64,000 nucleotides of DNA from Paraburkholderia oxyphila NBRC 105797 (GTDB taxonomy: Bacteria > Pseudomonadota > Gammaproteobacteria > Burkholderiales > Burkholderiaceae). Positions 53,441 to 62,148 of the stretch are shown piece after piece. Position 1 is the stretch's first letter, and every line of letters starts with the position of its first letter. The translations under genes were made by a program, and so were the position numbers. Where the stretch lies: contig NZ_BAYD01000011.1 of the NCBI RefSeq assembly GCF_000685075.1, forward strand, positions 62,001 through 126,000, given 5' to 3'. Under the pieces are notes generated by a model. That model was not told the origin of the DNA. It saw nothing but the letters and a program-made list of their open reading frames with translations, and made no database searches.

Positions 53441-54690
53441 TCATGCATGTGCGCCCGCCGCCCCGTTCCAGCGGCCGAGCTGGACGCGCGTCACGCGCGC
53501 CTGCACGCCGCTCGCAGACCTGGCCGGCGCTTCCAGCTGTACCGTATATCCCAGACTCGTCTGGCGTGTTTCCAGCGTGGGCGGCGGCATGAGCTCTGGC
53601 CGCACATGCATTTCCAGGTCGGCTTCGCTTTCGTAGCCCAGATAGAAGCGCAACAGCGCCATGATTTCCCGATGGGCGGATTGCCATTCGAGCCGCGTGC
53701 CGGCTTTCTGCGGCTCGCTGGAGGGCCATGTCATCGGGCTCCACGTTTCGACCTGGTTGTAGTAGTGCAGTGCCTGCCCGTCGAGCGTGAGCAGCGTGTC
53801 GGTCACACCGGGCGTCGGCACGGGTTTAAGGCTGAATACGTACTGCGGCTCACCCTGGGCAAGCAGGTGGCCAGCCACTTGCTGCAGGGTGTTAATGGCC
53901 TTCAGGAACGCTGGATCAAACGCGATCGCCGTGCTGCCCCCAGCGCCGCCAGAGGTCGCGATCCACTGGTCACCCTGCAGTTGCAGGGCGCCGGCAAGCT
54001 GCGTGGACAGGAACGTGTTGATGAGGCCGCCCTGGGGTCGCAGAAAGCGCGCGAGCTCGGGCAACGACGCGTCATTGGTCGTACTCGCAAACGGATATCG
54101 GTGCCGGCGGTCAGCGAGGCAAGCGTCTGGTCCGGGTACTTGTGGCCGACCGAATCGAGAATGCCCTGGTAGATCGTGTCCTCCGAATTCTTCACGCCGA
54201 TGATGGCGAGGAGCGTCTGGCGCGCGCTGCCCACGAGGTCCTCGCGCGGCTGGATGCGCCAATCCGGATGTGTCGGAAAGTGCTGGGCCCAGAAGCCCAT
54301 CAGCTGCGCAGAGTAGTCGAGCTTTTCACCGGGCCGAAGGCCAGTGTCGATGTTCCAGTGATGCTCGAGTTGCGGTGTCAGGAAGGCCGCTTCGGCACGT
54401 TGCGGTTCGGCCATCATGAGGTAGGTTTTGAGCGCCTGCTGGCCGTCCTGCGCCATCTGGCTGCTCTGGGTGTCGATCTGGGCGGTCTGCATCTGGCCGA
54501 GATCAACGAGCTGACCTTCGAGGTCTTGCTGGACTGGCGAGACGAGCAACGGGCGCGCGGCGCGCGCATAGGGCGTCCACAACGCATCGAGCACGGCCCT
54601 GTCGTGATTGAGCCCGAAGCCGATCTGAAGCACAGGCATTCGTTTCCATGGTTTAACTGGGCATACAGCCGGCCATGGATCCTGGTTGCG
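53441..54690 (-). pseudogene. tssM: TssM (IcmF/VasK) C-terminal fragments with internal deletion/frameshift
   Basis: Two frames on the minus strand carry TssM sequence. The upstream frame (to ~54095) has MPVLQIGFGLNHDRAVLDAL, LKTYLMMAEPQRAEAAFLTP and FPTHPDWRIQPREDLVGSAR; the downstream frame (from ~54100 to 53441) has RYPFASTTNDASLPELARFL then RPQGGLINTFLSTQLAGALQ and EADLEMHVRPELM. They meet at TAGTD/RYPF with a frame change. The ~200 residues that usually lie between these blocks appear to be absent, as is the whole N-terminal ~700-residue membrane and NTPase-like part. Clearly a pseudogene of an ~1200-residue protein. Confidence 0.85.
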
Positions 54691-55108
54691 GGCACGATGC
54701 AATAGCGACGAGCGTCGGCAGCCACACACGCAGGGAGATCGGCTTGGGAAATTCGATTTCCAGGAAAACAGGGATGGGCCAGGACATCGTAGTACTTTGA
54801 CTATTCACGTTCGAAATACGCTCGATGAAACCCGAGATTTTTTTCGGGACTCCATCGTCTGGCACGATGGTAAAAACCGCGTCGAGATTCAGATAGTCGG
54901 CGCGGGCAAGCTGCTGCGCATGGGTCGCGACAATGCGCAACTCGGTCGGCGCACCCATGATTTCCGTCGCCTGGAACTCCACGACCGAAAGCCCCTTCGC
55001 GCTCTCCGTTCCCGGCACGTCCAGGAAATACGCCTGCCGCCCCGGTATGGCGGTCAACTTGTTGATGAACTCTTTTGCTGATCCTGCTTCGTCAAACAGG
55101 CTTGCCAT
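54653..55108 (-). pseudogene. vgrG: VgrG/TssI-like N-terminal fragment
   Basis: ATG 55108 opens MASLFDEAGSAKEFINKLTA, then FLDVPGTESAKGLSVVEFQA, the Rhs/VgrG N-terminal barrel, with YLNLDAVFTIVPDDGVPKKI and SGFIERISN. VgrG spikes have 600-1000 residues; here homology lasts ~108 codons (to about 54784) and the tail runs into the tssM remnant. Assigned with moderate certainty, because only one domain is left. Confidence 0.6.
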
Positions 55109-55367
55109 CTTCGCCGACTCCTCACCCGATTAGCACTGCATCGAAATCGATATGCGCAGGGAATATCGTTGCGCGTGCAATAGTGGAGAATGGACATTAC
55201 CCGCCTACCTGCCGCGGGTGAAGGGGCGAAGGTAATAAACATCAAGCCATATCGAGTGTTCATTGTTCGTGGTCAGTCACTGTCAATTGGTCATTCACCA
55301 ATGTGGTTTTGAGATGAAATGCGTGTTAAACATGCCCGGTTATGCGATGCCGATCAAGACCTGAACA

Positions 55368-55952
55368 ATGAGCGCAAGCTTCCAGAACAGCACGCAGCGA
55401 AACAGCACAGCGGCAACGCCCGGGTCATCTGAGTCGCAGGTGAGCTCGCCCGTGCGCGTGGATCCGCTATGTACGTTACGCATTGATCACGACGTCGCTG
55501 CGATCGACCGGATGCTCAGCCGTCAGATCGATGCGATCCTTCATCATCCTGCTTTCCAGGCTCTCGAATCCGTGTGGCGAGGTCTGCAGTTCCTGGTGGA
55601 TCGCACGGACTTTCGCGGTGACGTCAGAGTGTGCATCGAGGTGCTGGACGTCTCGAAGGAGGTCCTGCGCCAGGACTTCGAGGACGCGCCAGAACCCATC
55701 CAGAGCGGCCTGTACCAGCACACGTACGTCCAGGAATACGACACGCCCGGTGCGTGGCCGGTCTCGGCCGTCATCGCGAACTACGAGTTCGACGCCGGTG
55801 CACAGGACATTGCCATGCTGCGCAATCTGTCGAAGGTGGCCGCCGCCGCACACATGCCGGTGATCGGATCGGTTTCGCCAGCCTTCTTCAGTCGCACCTC
55901 AATGGAGGACGTGGCGGGCATACGCGACCTCTCCGGTCACTTCGAGCGCGCA
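55368..55952 (+). pseudogene. TssC-like sheath protein, truncated after ~195 residues
   Basis: Residues 30-195 align closely with the intact TssC at 58672: HPAFQALESVWRGLQFLVDR, VEVLDVSKE-type block, QSGLYQHTYVQEYDTPGAWP and MLRNLSKVAAAAHMPVIGSV. TssC proteins have ~500 residues; here similarity stops at HFERA (55952), and the remaining 24 codons of the frame read a different gene out of frame. It is a paralogue rather than a recent copy, as identity to the intact gene is partial. Confidence 0.85.
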
Positions 55953-56158
55953 TCCGTGCGATTGACGGGCGTCTGGAGCGCGCCATGGGCGGCGTCACAC
56001 CGGAGCGCTCGGGCCCAGTGGTGGTGAGCCCGTCGCGCTGGCGCAGACGGTCGCTGTCACCGCTCGCGTGGGTGGTCATTGCGTGCATTGTGACCGGCCT
56101 CGTCTGGCTCGCCATCGACCGGTGGCTGCTGTCGTCGATAGCCGGTATGGGACGGTGA
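55953..56158 (+). pseudogene. TssL (DotU)-like C-terminal fragment
   Basis: In the frame ending at the TGA 56156-56158 the translation is IRAIDGRLERAMGG, then a basic stretch SPSRWRRRS and the single membrane anchor LAWVVIACIVTGLVWLAIDR at the end. This layout (short linker, one TM helix, few periplasmic residues) is that of the TssL C-terminus; compare the intact TssL at 61417. Joined out of frame to the truncated TssC-like gene. Confidence 0.6.
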
Positions 56159-56165
56159 GGCAGTG

Positions 56166-56597
56166 ATGCGTACAGGACCAGGACTCTTCGAGCGGATCAC
56201 GGGACATTTTGCCGATGGGGCGGTCGTGAAGGATTTCACGCCGGAGGATCAGACGTTTCTTTCGGTGCGGGATAACATCGAGCGGATCCTGAACAGCCGG
56301 CGTGGCTCACTCGCTCACCTGCCCGATTTCGGGCTCGACGATCTGTCGGAGATCTACCGGCATCTGCCCTCGTCAACACACCGGTTGCGCAATGCCATCG
56401 AGTCGACGCTGCTCAGGTATGAGCCGCGCCTGAAGATGATTGAAATCGAAGTGCAGACCCCGGAGCCCGGCATCATGGTGAGCTTCACGATGAAATGCCA
56501 CCTCCGCAAGGAAGGGCTGGTGCGCTTTGACACGGTATTCACACCGGATGGCAGGACGCGCCTGAAGTTACTGCAGACGGCGCTCGATCAGTATTGA
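56166..56597 (+). CDS. tssE: T6SS baseplate protein TssE (gp25-like)
   Basis: A 143-residue homologue of phage T4 gp25, part of the baseplate wedge that starts sheath polymerisation. Contains LFERITGHFADGAVVKDFTP, RDNIERILNSRRGSLAHLPD and YGL-type FGLDDLSEIYRHL, then IESTLLRYEPRLKMIEIEVQ. ATG 56166 is used; the GTG immediately before is in frame. Intact, following the tssC'/tssL' remnants on the same strand. Confidence 0.93.
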   Translation: MRTGPGLFERITGHFADGAVVKDFTPEDQTFLSVRDNIERILNSRRGSLAHLPDFGLDDLSEIYRHLPSSTHRLRNAIESTLLRYEPRLKMIEIEVQTPEPGIMVSFTMKCHLRKEGLVRFDTVFTPDGRTRLKLLQTALDQY

Positions 56598-56636
56598 CGC
56601 GGTACGGATCATTTTCAACCCACGAGGAAAAATGGC

Positions 56637-56912
56637 ATGGCAACGATGCTGGCAGTCAAGGGCAACAGGACGACGACCGGAGGGGTGGTGCTGGACGGCG
56701 ACGAGTCGTTCTCGGACGAGAACGGGGCGCTCGCGCCGGATGGTGGAATGGCTTCCTGCGGGCGCTGTGGACACAACGGCCCGATGTTGGGCACGGCAAA
56801 AAACTGGGGGCTGTCCGGCACGACGGCTGTCAAGGACAACGACATCGTGGCCTGTCAATGCCCGCGCGGCGAGAACCGCGTGATTGCTCGCTCCGGGTTC
56901 TACGACGAGTAG
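56637..56912 (+). CDS. PAAR-domain spike tip protein
   Basis: A 91-residue protein of the PAAR class that caps the VgrG spike of the T6SS. GNRTTTGGVVLDGDESFSDE is the PAAR start; CGRCGHNGPMLGTAKNWGLS and VKDNDIVACQCPRGENRVIA follow, with Cys/His positions for the Zn-bound tip. No effector extension is fused. 39 bases after tssE, probably one operon. Confidence 0.9.
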   Translation: MATMLAVKGNRTTTGGVVLDGDESFSDENGALAPDGGMASCGRCGHNGPMLGTAKNWGLSGTTAVKDNDIVACQCPRGENRVIARSGFYDE

Positions 56913-56993
56913 TCCGGGGCCGGCCATCAGGTGATCGCGCGATCATACTTGCTGTCGAGCGCCTTCGCCGATCGCGCTTCATGGCCGGCAAGC

Positions 56994-58577
56994 TCACGAA
57001 AGCCCCAGTGCACGCGCCGGGTCGAGTACGGTCATCTCACCCTGCAACTCGGCGATGCGGCGCGCGAGCCCCGGCTTGTCTGCGTCCTTGCGGCTGCTCG
57101 CGGCTTTCAATGCGCGCGCGAGCTGGAGCTTGACCTCGAACACCAATGCGGGATCCCAGTGCACGAGCGGCAGCGCTTTCGCGGCGCCATCGAGCTCGAG
57201 CAGCAGCGCCATGGCCGTTTCCGCGCGTTCGGCCTGGGCTGCAAGCCTCGCCATCACAAACCTCTGCAAGAAGCGGTGCCGCTGCGTTTTCATACCGGGC
57301 AGGCCATCGAGCCACGCGAAAGCCGCTTCGATGTCCTCGCGCGCCATGAGATCCTTCGCCTGCGCCTCGATTTCCGGCCAGTCACCGGCCTCCCCTTGTG
57401 CGCTGTCGGCCGACACCGGCAGAGGCGCAACGCTCTCCCCTGCCTCCAGGTCACGCACGACCGCGTGCCGTGCAATCCATTCGAGTGTCGAATCGTCGGC
57501 GAACGGTGTGCCGTCGTTGAACGACAGGCGTTCGATGCCGGGCAGACGCTCCAGGAAAAGCGCAAAGTCCGCGCGCAGCAGCTCACGCCAGGCGTTGTAC
57601 GGCGCGCCGGCATGATCGAGGGCAAGGTGCTGGAAATACTGCAGGTCGAACCACAGGTGATTGACGCCCTCCATGAAGGCGCCCTCAACGCGCTCGAGGA
57701 GCTCGTGCCATTGCTTCTGCAGGACGAGCCGCTTCATCTGCGCGCGCAACTCCGGGCGCGGCGCAACGAGCCGTGTATGCGCGGCCGCACTCGCCGGTGG
57801 CACCTCATGCAGGGTGTCCCAGCGCACGCAGCGCACGAGCCGCACCGAAGGCAAATAGCCCGCTTCCTGGTCGCGCAGCCAGGTGGCCATGCCCCGCGCC
57901 TGCTCGAGCAGGTCGCGTGCAGACGTGATCGCGCTGGAGGTGCCGCCTCCCGCGATGGGTGAGGGCACGTCCGCCGGCGTATCAGCCGCCACACCAACGG
58001 GTTCTTCCCGGCGTTCAAACCGGGAAACGAGGGGCTGCAGATTCGGGCGTGCGGCCTCAGCCCAGTTGCCCGTCTGCGTCACGAGCACATCGAGTGCCGC
58101 GAGTGAGCGTTCAAGATCGGCCGGTGCAGGTTCGCCCCGGCTCGCGAGCAGCTCCATCATGCGCGTGGTGGCCAGCATTTCCAGCGCGCCCTTCTTCGCC
58201 TCCGCGCGCGCCGGGAGCAGCGCTTGCCCAAAACGTTCCACGAGGGCTGCGACCAGCTCCAGCCCGTCCGCAAATCCGGCTGTCCCGCCCTGCCTCAGGC
58301 GTGCTCCGGCGTAATAGCCGGCGACCCGAAGGTCCTTGCCGGTTTCCTTCAGCAGCTGTTCGCACGAGCCAGTGATCAGGGCATCATCGATACCCGAGAG
58401 CTTGTTCGTCTCATCCTTGAGCGCGAAGAACGCGTCTTCGTAGCCCGGATCGCGTCCGACACCGTTCTCACCAGGCAGCGGCTGCAGCCACTCACTCCAG
58501 GTGTCCAGCCGTGAGCGTGTGAGCTCCCCGGCGTCACGCGACGGGAACAGCGCCTTGAGCAGGCCAGGCATCTTCAC
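56994..58577 (-). CDS. tssA: T6SS protein TssA (ImpA N-terminal domain)
   Basis: About 527 residues. The ImpA N-terminal domain (residues ~20-140) shows WLQPLPGENGVGRDPGYEDA, then KLSGIDDALITGSCEQLLKE and DLRVAGYYAGARLRQGG. The C-terminal part (from ~260) resembles the VasJ-type extension: TWLRDQEAGYLPSVRLVRCV, HLWFDLQYFQHLALDHAG. TssA caps and organises the baseplate and growing sheath. GTG 58577 has GGGGGAG five bases upstream; ATGs at 58571 and 58592 are alternatives. Convergent with PAAR; a terminator separates it from tssC upstream. Confidence 0.9.
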   Translation of the reverse strand: MKMPGLLKALFPSRDAGELTRSRLDTWSEWLQPLPGENGVGRDPGYEDAFFALKDETNKLSGIDDALITGSCEQLLKETGKDLRVAGYYAGARLRQGGTAGFADGLELVAALVERFGQALLPARAEAKKGALEMLATTRMMELLASRGEPAPADLERSLAALDVLVTQTGNWAEAARPNLQPLVSRFERREEPVGVAADTPADVPSPIAGGGTSSAITSARDLLEQARGMATWLRDQEAGYLPSVRLVRCVRWDTLHEVPPASAAAHTRLVAPRPELRAQMKRLVLQKQWHELLERVEGAFMEGVNHLWFDLQYFQHLALDHAGAPYNAWRELLRADFALFLERLPGIERLSFNDGTPFADDSTLEWIARHAVVRDLEAGESVAPLPVSADSAQGEAGDWPEIEAQAKDLMAREDIEAAFAWLDGLPGMKTQRHRFLQRFVMARLAAQAERAETAMALLLELDGAAKALPLVHWDPALVFEVKLQLARALKAASSRKDADKPGLARRIAELQGEMTVLDPARALGLS

Positions 58578-58609
58578 GCGAACTCCCCCCATCTACAGGT
58601 AAAAGCAGG

Positions 58610-58649
58610 AACACAAAAATAAACGCCGGGGCGGTACGGTGCCCCGGCG
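58610..58649 (-). terminator. Terminator between tssC and tssA
   Basis: CGCCGGGGC and GCCCCGGCG (58624-58632, 58641-58649) form a 9-bp stem, followed on the minus strand by TTTATTTTTGTG. It lies 23 bases past the tssC stop and upstream of tssA, so tssBC can be transcribed far more strongly than tssA. Confidence 0.85.
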
Positions 58650-58671
58650 CGCTTACATGCCACGATATCCG

Positions 58672-60216
58672 TCAGCTTTTGGCTTTCGGCATCTGCGACA
58701 CGAGCGACAGGCCGATGTCCATGCCTTCGACCTGGAAGTGCGGGATAACGAAAAGTTTGATGCGGAAGAAGCCCGGGTTGTCCTCGATATCCTCGACCGT
58801 GACCTTGGCCTCGCGCAGCGGGTGCGAGGCTTGCAGTTCGTCACCAGGGTCCTTCATCTCGGTGACGAGACTCTTGATCCAGTTGTTGAGCTCGAGTTCG
58901 AGCACGCGCCGGTCCTTGGTGGTGCCGATATTCTCGCGCTGGATCACCTTCAGGTAATGCGCGATGCGCGAGAGCAGGAAGATGTAGGGCAGGCGTGCGT
59001 TGATACGGCTGTTGGCCGTGGCTTCCTTCGTCTCGAAGAGCGCCGGCTTCTGCGCGGAGCTCGCCGAGAAGAAGCACGCGAAGTCGTGGTTCTTGTAAAA
59101 CGAGAGCGGAATGAAGCCCAGGTTCGCGAACTCGAACTCACGCGTCTCCGGGATCAGCACCTCGGTCGGAATCTTCGCCTGAGTACCGGTGCCGAGATCG
59201 TACAGATGGACCGGCAGGTCTTCGACCTTGCCACCCGCCTGCGGGCCGCGGATCTGGACACACCACCCGTTATTCACGAAGCTGCGGCTCATGTTGGCCG
59301 CAAACGCGAACGAAGCGTTGACCCAAAGGTACCTGTCGTGGTCCGGGCCCTTCACCCCTTCTTCGTAGTTGAAGGCGCGCACGGGTACCGTGTCCTTGCC
59401 GTACGGCAGGCGGCCGAGCACGCGCGGCATCGTCAAACCCACGTAGCGCGCATCGTCCGTATCGCGGAAGCTCTTCCACTTGATGAATTCGGCCCGATCA
59501 AAGTAGTTGGCGATATCCTGGATCGCCGCCACTTCTTCCATCGACTTCTTGCCAAAGAACGCCGCGCCAACCGAACCGATGAACGGCATGTGTGCAGCGG
59601 CGGCTACCTTCGAGATATTGCGCAGCAGTGCAACATCCATCGGCGAGTTTTCGAACTCGTAGTCGCTTATCATCGCACTGATCGGCTGGCCACCCGGCGT
59701 GTCGTATTCCTCAATGTACGTGAGGCGATAGAGGCCGCTCTGAATGAGTTCCGGTGTATCCTCGAAGTCGCGCTGCAGCGCTTCCTTGGAGACGTCGAGC
59801 ACCTCGACGCGTGCGTTGCGGCGGAAGTCGGTACGCGAGACGAGCATCTTGAGACCGCGCCAGCGCCCTTCGAGCGCCTGGAATTCCGCCGAGTGCATCA
59901 CGGCGTCGAGCTGACGACTGATCTGGCGATCGAGCTGGCCGATATGGAAATCGAGCAGCGACTTGTCGAGCCGCTCCACAGGCTGGCTCGACTTCGCGAT
60001 GAGCTCGAGGAACGCGCCCATGCCGCGCGCGATGCGTTCATCGGCCGAAGCTTCGGAGAGCGTGTCGCTGTCGCGGAACGCCTCGATCGGACGCGCCTCG
60101 GCAACGGGCTTGAGATTGATCTTGCTGCACAGCGAGGCATATACACTGTCGGCACTGCCGGGCGCGTCGAGCACAACGGTCTCGGTTGCGCCCTGGCTGG
60201 GTTCGTTCTGTTTCAT
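58672..60216 (-). CDS. tssC: T6SS contractile sheath large subunit TssC
   Basis: A 514-residue VipB/TssC protein that co-assembles with TssB into the contractile sheath. Characteristic blocks: HSAEFQALEGRWRGLKMLVS, QSGLYRLTYIEEYDTPGGQP, PRVLGRLPYGKDTVPVRAFN, FVNNGWCVQIRGPQAGGKVE and EFEFANLGFIPLSFYKNHDF. ATG 60216 has AGGAA at spacing 8; upstream in-frame ATGs are unsupported. tssB lies 73 bases upstream. Confidence 0.97.
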   Translation of the reverse strand: MKQNEPSQGATETVVLDAPGSADSVYASLCSKINLKPVAEARPIEAFRDSDTLSEASADERIARGMGAFLELIAKSSQPVERLDKSLLDFHIGQLDRQISRQLDAVMHSAEFQALEGRWRGLKMLVSRTDFRRNARVEVLDVSKEALQRDFEDTPELIQSGLYRLTYIEEYDTPGGQPISAMISDYEFENSPMDVALLRNISKVAAAAHMPFIGSVGAAFFGKKSMEEVAAIQDIANYFDRAEFIKWKSFRDTDDARYVGLTMPRVLGRLPYGKDTVPVRAFNYEEGVKGPDHDRYLWVNASFAFAANMSRSFVNNGWCVQIRGPQAGGKVEDLPVHLYDLGTGTQAKIPTEVLIPETREFEFANLGFIPLSFYKNHDFACFFSASSAQKPALFETKEATANSRINARLPYIFLLSRIAHYLKVIQRENIGTTKDRRVLELELNNWIKSLVTEMKDPGDELQASHPLREAKVTVEDIEDNPGFFRIKLFVIPHFQVEGMDIGLSLVSQMPKAKS

Positions 60217-60289
60217 TGGAATTCCTGTCTGCATTAGAACTGCGACCTGATTGCGAAACGCGGTGAAGGCCGATTTCGGCCGCCGGTGC

Positions 60290-60802
60290 TTAGGCATGCC
60301 CTTCCGGCTGCGTGGCGACCGTCGCCAGTTGGGCGAGTTCGCCACGCAGCTTCTCGGATAGACGCTTGTCCTTCAGGATCTTTTCGAACTCGCGACGAAA
60401 GGTCGCGTTATCGAGCAGGTTCGATTTCAGGTCGCGCAGCAGGTTGCGCATGGCAAGCATCGCCTGGAGCTCCGGAATCTGGCGGGCCACTTGCTCCGGT
60501 TCGAAGTCCTTCATTGAACGGAACGAAAGGTTGACCGGCAGTTCCGAGCCGTCGGCAGCCAGCGTGTTTTGCGCTGCGAATTTCAGATCCGGTGCATAAT
60601 CGGCGAGCACTGAATCGAAGTTGTTCTTGTCGATATTGATCTTCTTGCGAGCGGCCAGCGGCGCCTGCTCGCGGCCTGCGCTAAAGTCCCCGGCGACGAG
60701 CAGCTTGAGCGGTAGCTCGACCTTCTTCTGCGCCCCGCCCGTATGCAGGTCCAGCGTGATTGAAACGCGACTTTTCGGAATTTCTCTCTGGAAGCTGTCC
60801 AT
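60290..60802 (-). CDS. tssB: T6SS contractile sheath small subunit TssB
   Basis: A 170-residue VipA/TssB protein. KSRVSITLDLHTGGAQKKVE, LPLKLLVAGDFSAGRE, INIDKNNFDSVLADYAPDLK and the Leu-rich C-terminal helix region MLAMRNLLRDLKSNLLDNAT are diagnostic. First gene of the tssBC unit, divergent from tssL with ~600 bases of promoter DNA between. Confidence 0.97.
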   Translation of the reverse strand: MDSFQREIPKSRVSITLDLHTGGAQKKVELPLKLLVAGDFSAGREQAPLAARKKINIDKNNFDSVLADYAPDLKFAAQNTLAADGSELPVNLSFRSMKDFEPEQVARQIPELQAMLAMRNLLRDLKSNLLDNATFRREFEKILKDKRLSEKLRGELAQLATVATQPEGHA

Positions 60803-61175
60803 CAGTAGTCCTCAGAAATGAGGTTCACGTTCACCGCAGGAATCAACCGCAACGACGAAGAGACTCCCGCATACGCACCGCGAATGCTCATTCCGACATC
60901 TCCCCAAGGTGTGGCTTTCATTCATGCGACCCTTATGCTGGACAGTATTTAACAGGTTATCCGGCATTCCGTCAAAGCCTTCTGAATATGATTGAATGAC
61001 CCAACGCTTCGTCATAATTTGTCAATTCAACACAAACCCATATCCAGCGCAAATTTTTGTTGCATGCGAGTCTCCACGTACCCGCTTCCCGCTTTCTCCT
61101 GACGCAGAGAAGCACGGAAAAACACTATTAAAATCAACTCACTAATGGATATGTCACTGAGTTATATCAATATAG

Positions 61176-61193
61176 GCGCATTCACTAATGCGC
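61176..61193. promoter_or_regulatory. GCGCATT dyad in the T6SS promoter region
   Basis: Perfect 7-bp inverted repeat with 4-base spacer, 374 bases from tssB and 224 bases from tssL. No T-run follows. Confidence 0.45.
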
Positions 61194-61221
61194 ATTGTTT
61201 ATCTCAAAATAAAATGATGAT

Positions 61222-61240
61222 GAACAAATGACAATTGTTC
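61222..61240. promoter_or_regulatory. GAACAA-N7-TTGTTC dyad in the T6SS promoter region
   Basis: Perfect 6-bp arms with 7-base spacer in AT-rich DNA 177 bases upstream of tssL; shape typical of a dimeric HTH regulator site. Confidence 0.45.
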
Positions 61241-61416
61241 GAAAATACGCTATCCATATCGCACTAGAATTCGCTATGCTCCGGATAAAAGTGACATAGA
61301 GAATCTCTCTCGCAACAGGAAAAGAACTTAAACACTGCAGACCGGCCGCTCACACGGGTCAAGACCACCCCGTCGAGCCATCAGCATCACCGGTCCTGCG
61401 TCAAACATCATCGCGC

Positions 61417-62148
61417 ATGAGCACACTCACATCGGGCCTGGACCCGCACGCCCCCCAGATCCCCGCCTCCGACGTCGCACGTCCGGCCGGCGTTGGCATG
61501 CGCGATCTGATGCACAACACCGCCCTGCTGGTGACCTCCGTTACCTCAGGCGGAACCATGAGGAACCCTGATCAGCTTCGTGAGCGCTGCGAACTGAACG
61601 TCGACCAGTTCGCGCATGCGCTCGCGCAGCGCGACTATCCCGAAGACGTCCAGCGCGAAGCGCTGCTCGCCCAGTGCGGGCTGCTCGACGAAATGGCGCT
61701 GCATTATCTGCCCGCCGAGGCACGCGTCGCGTGGGAACTGCGGCCGATGCAGGTAGAACGTTTCTCCGTCCACGATGCCGGCCGTCGGGTTATCGACAGC
61801 ATCGAGTCCCATCTGCGTGAAGCCTCTCCGAACATCGAACTCCTTGAGTACTACGCGGCGATTCTTGGGTTGGGGTTCGTTGGCCGTTATGCGCTCGATG
61901 GACAGGCGAAGCGCACAGCGTTGATCGCATCGCTTCACGCGAAGCTCGAGACGTTTGGCCAGTCCACGGACGAACCCTTTGTGACCGATCAGACGGGAGG
62001 CCGGCTCTCCGGTTCAATGGGCGGGCTCGCGCCGTGGATCCCCGTCGCCCTCGCTGGCCTTGTGGCAATGGGGGTCTGGGTAGCCGCGAGCCGGGCGATC
62101 GACACGCAGCTTATACAGATCGAGTCTGCCAGGGTGACCCGACAATGA
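61417..62148 (+). CDS. tssL: T6SS membrane complex protein TssL (DotU)
   Basis: A 243-residue DotU-family protein of the TssJLM envelope complex. Cytoplasmic helical domain with RDLMHNTALLVTSVTSGGTM, EALLAQCGLLDEMALHYLPA and LELLEYYAAILGLGFVGRYA-like segment (SPNIELLEYYAAILGLGFVG), and one C-terminal membrane anchor PWIPVALAGLVAMGVWVAAS. No OmpA/peptidoglycan-binding extension on this protein; that domain is on the next gene, whose ATG overlaps the stop as ATGA. Confidence 0.92.
   Translation: MSTLTSGLDPHAPQIPASDVARPAGVGMRDLMHNTALLVTSVTSGGTMRNPDQLRERCELNVDQFAHALAQRDYPEDVQREALLAQCGLLDEMALHYLPAEARVAWELRPMQVERFSVHDAGRRVIDSIESHLREASPNIELLEYYAAILGLGFVGRYALDGQAKRTALIASLHAKLETFGQSTDEPFVTDQTGGRLSGSMGGLAPWIPVALAGLVAMGVWVAASRAIDTQLIQIESARVTRQ

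Larger units (their letters stand above)
60803..61416. other. Divergent T6SS promoter region with two dyads
   Basis: 614 bases between tssB (minus) and tssL (plus), much more AT-rich than its surroundings at 61000-61320. It contains GCGCATT-CACT-AATGCGC (61176-61193) and GAACAA-N7-TTGTTC (61222-61240), both perfect. A 67-codon minus-strand frame (60812-61015) shows no recognisable content. I found no convincing sigma-54 box. AT-richness suggests H-NS-type silencing (inference). Confidence 0.6.

Noticed and set aside
60812..61015. 67-codon minus-strand frame upstream of tssB
   Set aside because: No ribosome binding site or recognisable motif; more likely promoter/leader DNA of tssB.
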